From: an uncultured Paracoccaceae bacterium
GTDB taxonomy: Bacteria > Pseudomonadota > Alphaproteobacteria > Rhodobacterales > Rhodobacteraceae
Length of the DNA stretch: 64,000 bases
Direction of reading: 5' to 3'
NCBI GenBank assembly: GCA_947498415.1
Contig: CANMKB010000002.1
Location: 248,001 to 312,000 of the forward strand
The position numbers were made by a program, and so were the translations under genes. This document shows positions 58,313 to 64,000 of the stretch, one piece after another. The notes under the pieces are model-generated. The model saw only the letters and a program-made list of their open reading frames with translations, was not told the DNA's origin and did not search any database. How positions within the stretch are numbered: position 1 is the first letter of the stretch; each line of letters opens with the position of its first letter.

Positions 58313-58416
58313 CAACCAAGGAAAAATGGACACAACTCAAAAGAAACCTCGCGTCACAACTTTCGTTTTTTCTTAATTTCTACTATGGAGTAGACGGCAT
58401 TTTGAAAGTTGCGGAA

Positions 58417-59322
58417 ATGGACTGGGACAAGCTAAGAATCTTTCACGCTGTAGCGGATGCAGGCAGCCTGACTCATGCTGGGGATGCCCTGCATTTGTCT
58501 CAATCTGCCGTTTCGCGGCAAGTTCGTGCGCTTGAAGAGAGCCTGAACACAACATTATTCCACCGTCACGCACGTGGACTGATTCTCACCGAGCAAGGCG
58601 AGCTTTTGTTTGACGCGACACGCGCCATGTCAAAGCGCCTTGATGCTGCAGCTGCACGCATTCGCGACAGTGAAGAAGAAGTGTTTGGCGAATTGCGTGT
58701 TACCACCACGCTGGGATTTGGGTCGATGTGGCTCGCCCCACGTCTGCACAAACTGTATGAAAAGTTCCCTGACCTGAACATCGACCTCATGCTTGAGGAA
58801 CGGGTGCTTGATTTGCCCATGCGCGAAGCCGATTGCGCTATACGCATGAAAGAACCAAGTCAGGCTGACTTGATCCGCAAACGCCTGATGAGCGTACGGA
58901 TGCGGCTATATGCGACCGAGGGGTACCTCAAGACCCATGGGGTTTTGATGCATCCCGAAGATCTGACCAACCACCGTATCATTTGCCAAAACACAGGCGC
59001 AGCGCAGGTCAGCGCGGGATCGGCCCTCGTACAACATTTGTTGACCTATGATGTGCAGTCTCGTTTGAATGTGAACAACTACTTTGGGGTTCTGCAGGCG
59101 GTTCAACATGATCTGGGGATCGGCGTTTTGCCAGACTATATCGTCGAAGAATCCCCCGAACTGGTACGCGTTCTGCCAGAACTGGAAAGCGCCGAGGTGC
59201 CCGTGTATCTGGCCTACCCCGAGGAACTGCGCCACTCCAAGCGCATCCAAGCTTTCCGCGATTTTGTGCAAGAAGAGATCATGGAGCACCGCAAACACAT
59301 GCGGGAACAGGGGAATATTTAA
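58417..59322 (+). CDS. LysR-family transcriptional regulator
   Basis: A 301-residue regulator. The HTH reads GSLTHAGDALHLSQSAVSRQVRALE near residues 16-40, and the C-terminal part is the periplasmic-binding-protein-like effector domain. The ATG at 58417 (MDWDKLRIF) is preferred to a TTG five codons upstream. Being divergent from the indolepyruvate oxidoreductase gene with a shared T-N11-A dyad, it probably controls that gene in response to an aromatic metabolite. Confidence 0.88.
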   Translation: MDWDKLRIFHAVADAGSLTHAGDALHLSQSAVSRQVRALEESLNTTLFHRHARGLILTEQGELLFDATRAMSKRLDAAAARIRDSEEEVFGELRVTTTLGFGSMWLAPRLHKLYEKFPDLNIDLMLEERVLDLPMREADCAIRMKEPSQADLIRKRLMSVRMRLYATEGYLKTHGVLMHPEDLTNHRIICQNTGAAQVSAGSALVQHLLTYDVQSRLNVNNYFGVLQAVQHDLGIGVLPDYIVEESPELVRVLPELESAEVPVYLAYPEELRHSKRIQAFRDFVQEEIMEHRKHMREQGNI

Positions 59323-59343
59323 TTCCCTGCTTCCGGGCGGCCA

Positions 59344-59700
59344 TTAGCTGCCGTTGCGCAAATCCTGCGGAAGGTCCGTACGTATCGCAAACTCTGAAAA
59401 GCGGGCTTTGATGTGTCCGCCCATTGGGGTTTGGACCAAAACCCCCAATTGAAGTCGCTGCTTTACCGGCAATCGCGCATAGCGCACCAAGCGCCACTGA
59501 ACAGGAAACCTCAAGGGTGTCGTCCTTCCATGCCCAATCCATCAAATCCGCATGTTGGGTTTCAATACCCTGCAAATTAAATCCTCCAAGTTTGACGTTG
59601 TAAGTGATGCGCAATGCATCTTCCCTACAAAACAACGCATTACGGGTCAGGGTCTGCGCAAAACGAAAGCCAGACTGCGCAATTCGCCCACAGCCATGCG
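59344..59700 (-). pseudogene. Possible decayed gene, family unknown
   Basis: Between the LysR gene and the DUF6151 gene the minus strand reads as protein in two frames. One holds ALRITYNVKLGGFNLQGIE and LMDWAWKDDTLEV (about 59620-59515). The other holds FPVQWRLVRYARLPVKQRL, QLGVLVQTPMGGHIKARF and ends DLPQDLRNGS at a TAA (59344-59346). Each frame is broken by stops outside its piece, so the segment looks like one gene with a frameshift near 59520. It is short and unrecognised, and could be chance. Confidence 0.35.
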
Positions 59701-59719
59701 TTTTTCGCATAGCGGGTTT

Positions 59720-59861
59720 GCGCTCGCGACGTTGGGTTTCTCTTGATTGTTCACCAAGCGCCTCCTATTTCAGCTATCGAAGACGGTGATTGCACGATTG
59801 CGCATCATCTTCATACCTCCCTGTTGGACTTCGGCCGAGCTTATGCTCGGCCTTTTTTTTT
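59720..59861 (+). ncRNA. Candidate small RNA with anti-Shine-Dalgarno motifs
   Basis: A strong rho-independent terminator (59833-59861) stands more than 500 bases after the last + strand gene and 117 bases before the next one, so it probably ends a separate short transcript. The preceding 110 bases have no good ORF. They contain CCTCCT (59761-59766) and ACCTCC (59815-59820), both complementary to ribosome-binding sites. This recalls the CcsR-type and similar small RNAs of Rhodobacterales. The 5' end is a guess. Confidence 0.45.
59833..59861 (+). terminator. Strong intrinsic terminator
   Basis: Perfect eight-base-pair stem GGCCGAGC/GCTCGGCC with loop TTAT, followed by nine T. No protein gene ends just upstream, hence the small-RNA proposal. 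Confidence 0.92.
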
Positions 59862-59977
59862 GCCCGCCCCACAAGGGTGATACACGCATTTTGATCTCTG
59901 AGATCACCAACAATCGATTGCCTGTGCGGTCACATCTGTCATCCTGTATGTCGCAGAACAAAATGAGGAACGTCATC

Positions 59978-60541
59978 ATGGCACGGGATTGTACGTTGAA
60001 TTGCGCATGTGGCGCCACGGAATGGTACATCAAAGACAAGCGCACCGGGCGGCATATCATGTGCTACTGCGCCGATTGCCAGACCTTTGCCCGCCACCTT
60101 GGCCAAGACAACCGGCACCTTAAGAACGGCGGCACCCAGATATTTCAAACAATTCCAGCCAATGTTGAGTTCACAAAAGGCGCAGAAAACCTCTCTTTGA
60201 TGCGGCTTTCGCCCAAAGGCACGTTCCGTTGGTATCTGAAATGCTGCAATACACCCTTTGCCAATACTCTCCCCAAACGCGCCATTCCGTTTGCCGGGAT
60301 GATCCTTCCGGCGGGGCATGATGCCTTTGGGCGGGTCCGGTCGCATGTGAATACCGAGGCGGCGCATATCAGTGTCAAGCAAACCGGACTTGGTGCCACA
60401 GTCTGGGCGTTTATTTCGCGCGCCATTGCCAGCCGCCTGTCTGGCACGGGAAATGTCACGCCCTTCTTTGATGATGCGGGCGAACCCGCCGCCGAAGCCC
60501 GCATTTTGACGAAACAGGAACGTGCGACAGCAAGGCCCTGA
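59978..60541 (+). CDS. DUF6151 (GFA-like) Cys-rich protein
   Basis: A 187-residue protein with the Cys pattern of zinc-binding GFA-like folds: [10 protein letters not shown] (residues 7-16), [15 protein letters not shown] (about 28-42) and [12 protein letters not shown] (about 87-98). The function is unknown. Old annotations call such proteins glutathione-dependent formaldehyde-activating, which is not supported for this branch. The ATG at 59978 has GAGGAA at ribosome-binding distance; the frame extends upstream without protein-like character. Confidence 0.75.
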   Translation: MARDCTLNCACGATEWYIKDKRTGRHIMCYCADCQTFARHLGQDNRHLKNGGTQIFQTIPANVEFTKGAENLSLMRLSPKGTFRWYLKCCNTPFANTLPKRAIPFAGMILPAGHDAFGRVRSHVNTEAAHISVKQTGLGATVWAFISRAIASRLSGTGNVTPFFDDAGEPAAEARILTKQERATARP

Positions 60542-60644
60542 CAAAGATCACATCAGCCCCTTCCCCAACGGCGCGCAATACACTAAGAGACCCGCATCGC
60601 AGGACACTAGCCCCTTTTTGGGGATCGCAAGGGAATCTGAAGAC

Positions 60645-62804
60645 ATGCAAGACCCAGTCATCACCGAAGACGTCATCGCCGCACACGGTTTTACCCCCGA
60701 AGAATACGCCGAGGTGATCAACATTCTGGGCCGCGATCCAACATTCACTGAAATGGGTATCTTTTCAGCGATGTGGAACGAGCACTGTTCTTACAAATCT
60801 TCCAAAAAGTGGCTGCGCACCCTGCCAACCGAAGGCCCTCAGGTGATCTGTGGCCCGGGCGAAAACGCGGGTATCATTGATATTGGCGATGGCGACGCTG
60901 TTGTCTTTAAGATGGAAAGCCACAACCACCCCTCTTACATCGAACCGTACCAAGGTGCGGCGACCGGTGTGGGTGGTATTCTGCGTGATGTCTTTACGAT
61001 GGGTGCCCGCCCGATTGCCGCGATGAATTCTTTGTCCTTTGGCGAAACCTCTCACCCGAAGACCAAACAGCTGGTCAACGGCGTGGTCGAAGGCGTCGGC
61101 GGATATGGCAACTGCTTTGGTGTTCCAACAGTTGGCGGCGAAGTGCGCTTTCACCCAGCCTATAACGGCAACTGCCTTGTAAACGCCTTTGCTGCAGGTC
61201 TTGCGAAATCTGACAGCATTTTCTACTCCGCCGCCTCTGGCGTGGGTATGCCTGTGGTCTACCTTGGTGCGAAAACCGGCCGCGATGGCGTAGGTGGCGC
61301 AACCATGGCGTCTGCGGAATTTGACGACACCATCGAAGAAAAACGCCCAACCGTTCAGGTGGGTGACCCGTTCACTGAAAAGCGCCTGATGGAAGCCACG
61401 CTAGAGCTGATGCAAACCGGCGCTGTGATTTCCATTCAGGATATGGGCGCGGCAGGCCTGACCTGCTCTGCCGTTGAGATGGGCGACAAAGGTGGCCTTG
61501 GCGTTAAGCTGAACCTTGAAGATGTGCCGCAACGCGAAGAGAACATGACAGCCTATGAAATGATGCTGTCAGAATCTCAAGAACGCATGTTGATGGTTCT
61601 AAAGCCAGAACTTGAAGAAGAAGCCCGCGCTGTCTTTGTGAAATGGGATCTGGACTTTGCCATCGTGGGTGAAACCATCGCCGAAGATCGCTTTTTGATC
61701 TTGCACAACGGTGAGATCAAAGCTGATCTGCCACTGTCTAAACTGTCTTCGACCGCACCTGAATATGATCGCCCATGGGTCGAAACACCTGCAGCTGATC
61801 CTTTGGCGGATGTGCCACAGGTCGATGCGATTGACGGCCTCAAGGCGCTAATTTCTTCCCCAAACTATGCTGGCAAACAGTGGGTTTATGACCAATACGA
61901 CAGCATGGTTATGGCAGACACCGCACGCGGCCCGGGCAAAGGCTCTGGTCTGTTGCGTGTCCATGGCACTGACAAAAAACTCGCGTTCACATCTGATGTG
62001 ACCCCACGCTATGTCAAAGCCAACCCGGTTGAGGGCGGCAAACAAGCAGTTGCCGAAGCCTATCGCAACCTGACAGCCGTGGGTGCGCTGCCATTGGCAA
62101 CCACAGACAACATGAACTTTGGCAATCCAGAAAAGCCTGAAATCATGGGTCAATTTGTGGGTGCCATCAAAGGCATCGGCGAAGCGGTGAAAGCGCTGGA
62201 TATGCCAATCGTTTCTGGCAACGTATCGCTTTACAACGAAACCGACGGCAAAGGCATTCTGCCAACGCCAACCATCGGGGCCGTGGGCCTTGTGGCAGCG
62301 GACGAAGAAGCGATCGAAGGCGACGCACGCGAAGGCCATGTTGCTCTGTTGGTCGGTGAAACCCAAGGCCACCTTGGCCAATCTGCCCTGCTTGCAGAGG
62401 TGTTCAACCGCGAAGAAGGCGATGCCCCGCAAGTTGATCTGGCCGCTGAGAAGGCCAACGGTGAATTCATCCGTGCAAACCGTGCGCTGATCAAAGCCTG
62501 TACAGACCTCGCAGACGGTGGCCTTGCGCTGGCAGCCTTTGAAATGGCCGAAGCCGCTGGCGTTGGCGTTCAGCTGGATGCCGAAGACACACCAACCCTG
62601 TTTGCTGAAGATCAGGCGCGTTATTTGGTGGCCTGCAACTTTGATCAAGCCGAAGCGCTGATGATCGAAGCAGGCAAAGCTGGTGTAACAGTTCAATCTG
62701 TTGGCAAATTTGGCGGTGACACCGTCAAGTTCGGCTCGTCTGAGGCACCTTTGGCCGATCTGGCGGCAACCTTCCGCAGCAGCTTTGCTGCGGCGGTTGC
62801 GTAA
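60645..62804 (+). CDS. purL: Phosphoribosylformylglycinamidine synthase subunit PurL
   Basis: A 719-residue ATP-dependent purine synthesis enzyme of the small form that works with PurQ and PurS. It shows the N-terminal [15 protein letters not shown], the FGAM-synthase segments [25 protein letters not shown] and PTVGGEVRF, and the C-terminal [19 protein letters not shown]. The start at 60645 follows AAGGGAA. An upstream in-frame ATG at 60522 overlaps the previous gene and is not used. Confidence 0.95.
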   Translation: MQDPVITEDVIAAHGFTPEEYAEVINILGRDPTFTEMGIFSAMWNEHCSYKSSKKWLRTLPTEGPQVICGPGENAGIIDIGDGDAVVFKMESHNHPSYIEPYQGAATGVGGILRDVFTMGARPIAAMNSLSFGETSHPKTKQLVNGVVEGVGGYGNCFGVPTVGGEVRFHPAYNGNCLVNAFAAGLAKSDSIFYSAASGVGMPVVYLGAKTGRDGVGGATMASAEFDDTIEEKRPTVQVGDPFTEKRLMEATLELMQTGAVISIQDMGAAGLTCSAVEMGDKGGLGVKLNLEDVPQREENMTAYEMMLSESQERMLMVLKPELEEEARAVFVKWDLDFAIVGETIAEDRFLILHNGEIKADLPLSKLSSTAPEYDRPWVETPAADPLADVPQVDAIDGLKALISSPNYAGKQWVYDQYDSMVMADTARGPGKGSGLLRVHGTDKKLAFTSDVTPRYVKANPVEGGKQAVAEAYRNLTAVGALPLATTDNMNFGNPEKPEIMGQFVGAIKGIGEAVKALDMPIVSGNVSLYNETDGKGILPTPTIGAVGLVAADEEAIEGDAREGHVALLVGETQGHLGQSALLAEVFNREEGDAPQVDLAAEKANGEFIRANRALIKACTDLADGGLALAAFEMAEAAGVGVQLDAEDTPTLFAEDQARYLVACNFDQAEALMIEAGKAGVTVQSVGKFGGDTVKFGSSEAPLADLAATFRSSFAAAVA

Positions 62805-62822
62805 GCGATTGCGGGGAGGCCT

Positions 62823-63332
62823 ATGACCTTCCCCGATCTCAAAGAAGATTGCACAAAATGTGCCGCGCTGTGTTGCGCGGCATATCCTTTTGACGCTGAC
62901 GAAGATTTCGCTCTGGTGAAATCAGTCGACACCCCCTGCCCGAACCTTTCCGATCGCTGCTTTAAGTGCAGCATCCACGACAGCTTAACCAAAAAAGGCT
63001 TTCGCGGCTGCGTCACCTATTCCTGCGCGGGTGCAGGTCAGCGTGTGACCCAAGACCTGTTTGACGGTGAAACTTGGCGCGACGACCCGGATCTACTGTC
63101 ACACATGACTTATGCGTTGCGTGTGCTGCGCCCGATCCACGAAGCGATCCTTCTGTTGCAAGAGGCGCAACGCCTTCCGATCCCGAAAAGTGCTATGGCC
63201 CAAGGGGCCTCGATCATGGCAGCGCTTTGCCCAGAAAACCCGAAATCTGTTCATGATTTTGAGGAAGATACCGTGCAAGACGCGCTTGCAGATGTGCCAG
63301 CCTACCTGCAATCCCTCGCTCCATTTGTCTAA
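62823..63332 (+). CDS. Cys-rich protein of unknown function
   Basis: A 169-residue soluble protein. The N-terminal part has three Cys groups, CTKCAALCC (residues 10-18), CPNLSDRCFKC (about 39-49) and GCVTYSC (about 62-68), suggesting a metal-binding site like YkgJ-type CxxCxxxCC proteins. The C-terminal half is helical without Cys. It starts 18 bases after purL and precedes bolA, so it belongs to a purL-bolA-grxD run that hints at iron-sulfur or redox work. No function is known to me. Confidence 0.7.
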   Translation: MTFPDLKEDCTKCAALCCAAYPFDADEDFALVKSVDTPCPNLSDRCFKCSIHDSLTKKGFRGCVTYSCAGAGQRVTQDLFDGETWRDDPDLLSHMTYALRVLRPIHEAILLLQEAQRLPIPKSAMAQGASIMAALCPENPKSVHDFEEDTVQDALADVPAYLQSLAPFV

Positions 63333-63392
63333 TCCGCTTGCAGCTCTGCAAGGCGCACCCTAAGTTATTGCCAAGAATATACAGGAGTATAC

Positions 63393-63623
63393 ATGGCCAT
63401 TCTCGCCTCTGATATCGAAGCGCTTATCCGCGCTGGTTTCCCCGACGCTAAAATCACCGTGATGGGCGATGATGGGCAGCATTTTGCGGCAGAAGTGATT
63501 GATGAAAGCTTTCGCGGCCAAAGCCGCATTGCGCAGCAACGCGCCGTGAACGCAACCGTGAAAGCCGCGATCGACAGCGGTGAATTGCACGCGTTGGCAC
63601 TGACAACAAGCGTGCCTGAATAG
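63393..63623 (+). CDS. BolA/IbaG-family protein
   Basis: A 76-residue BolA-fold protein. It has the segment [27 protein letters not shown] and the conserved second-half pattern [12 protein letters not shown]. BolA proteins bind monothiol glutaredoxins and iron-sulfur clusters, and the grxD gene follows 144 bases later, which supports that partnership. It is shorter than BolA itself and resembles IbaG-type proteins. Confidence 0.9.
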   Translation: MAILASDIEALIRAGFPDAKITVMGDDGQHFAAEVIDESFRGQSRIAQQRAVNATVKAAIDSGELHALALTTSVPE

Positions 63624-63626
63624 CAG

Positions 63627-63770
63627 ATGATCAGGGTGATCGGTTATGTTGGTCACAACATTTCGTTCACCCCGGCCCTAGTTTTATCGCCAATCATCCT
63701 CTATCTGGCACTCAAGGATTACATGCCGATCAAACCATATCGGCACGATACAAAGGACAACGGCAAATGA
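63627..63770 (+). CDS. Small membrane protein gene between bolA and grxD
   Basis: A 47-codon frame starting four bases after the bolA stop. It has one hydrophobic span ([19 protein letters not shown]) and a hydrophilic basic tail ([12 protein letters not shown]). Its TGA overlaps the grxD ATG (ATGA), as expected for translational coupling. The upstream ribosome-binding site is weak. It is too short for most gene callers. No family was recognised. Confidence 0.55.
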   Translation: MIRVIGYVGHNISFTPALVLSPIILYLALKDYMPIKPYRHDTKDNGK

Positions 63771-64000
63771 CCGACGTGAATGCTCGTATCGACGAGACCG
63801 TAAAAAACAACGATGTTGTGCTGTTTATGAAAGGCACAAAAGAAATGCCGCAATGTGGTTTTTCCAGCCGCGTGGCAGCTGTTTTGAACTACATCAGCGT
63901 GGATTACACTGACGTGAATGTTCTGGCCGACGAAGAAATTCGTCAAGGCATCAAAGAATATTCTGACTGGCCCACTATTCCTCAGCTTTATGTCAAAGGC
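63767..64000 (+). CDS. grxD: Monothiol glutaredoxin, 3' end outside window
   Basis: The first 78 codons of a Grx4/GrxD-type monothiol glutaredoxin. The CGFS motif lies in [19 protein letters not shown] near residue 29, and [12 protein letters not shown], the conserved TxPQ region with its cis-Pro, is the last sequence seen. It delivers iron-sulfur clusters and works with BolA proteins. The start overlaps the stop of the small membrane-peptide gene. Confidence 0.93.
   Translation, partial: MTDVNARIDETVKNNDVVLFMKGTKEMPQCGFSSRVAAVLNYISVDYTDVNVLADEEIRQGIKEYSDWPTIPQLYVKG

Overview
The window is chromosomal DNA of a marine Roseobacter-type alphaproteobacterium (Rhodobacteraceae). This is inferred from the gene content and order: tatABC beside pcm and a NlpD-like lipoprotein gene, a class II cobalamin-dependent ribonucleotide reductase, trpG-trpD-(ung)-trpC-moaC-moeA-lexA followed by comEC, gltX and gltA, a LexA box of the GTTC-N7-GTTC type, a fused indolepyruvate ferredoxin oxidoreductase, and a holin/endolysin pair of the gene-transfer-agent type. 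No transposase, integrase, CRISPR array or rRNA was seen. Most of the window is dense core genome in short operons with 4-base start/stop overlaps.

1-11 kb: the end of pcm and a NlpD-like activator run convergently against tatA-tatB-tatC-ATPase. A WYL regulator overlaps tail-to-tail with cysS-cimA-squalene/phytoene synthase-like. A SoxR-type regulator faces a VOC-EamA exporter operon whose promoter has the long 19-base spacer of MerR-family targets. 11-20 kb: an MttB-family methyltransferase, nrdJ with candidate tandem NrdR boxes and a possible tiny downstream gene, two identical tRNA-Pro(UGG) genes inside 104-bp direct repeats enclosing two small genes, then a DUF192 protein, a double cold-shock protein and pdxH. 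20-31 kb: fabI with two LysE-type exporters, gpt, an aminotransferase, a decayed gene, a GlxA-type regulator, a PpiD-like chaperone and trpE. An AT-rich orphan secreted protein and a DUF1289 protein follow.

31-46 kb: a divergent polysaccharide deacetylase, then the trpGDC/moaC/moeA operon with a uracil-DNA glycosylase gene inside it, lexA with its own SOS-controlled promoter, convergent comEC, gltX, gltA and an RTX calcium-binding protein. 46-54 kb: an SDR epimerase and an enoyl-CoA hydratase, then the cytochrome c maturation genes ccmE, ccmF and ccmH split by an endolysin and a GTA-type holin, followed by argC, murI and an acyltransferase. 54-64 kb: the 1138-residue indolepyruvate oxidoreductase with a divergent LysR regulator, a 650-bp stretch holding a decayed gene and a candidate small RNA, a DUF6151 protein, purL, a cysteine-rich protein, and a bolA-grxD iron-sulfur/redox pair with a 47-codon membrane-peptide gene between them. 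The window ends inside grxD.

The parts most worth a second look are the lysis cassette inside the ccm genes, the SoxR-VOC-EamA unit, the tandem NrdR boxes, the duplicated tRNA-Pro islet, the small unlisted genes after nrdJ and before grxD, the candidate small RNA near 59.8 kb and two decayed genes. I saw no convincing wholly new multi-gene system. All assignments come from reading the sequence; no database search was run.
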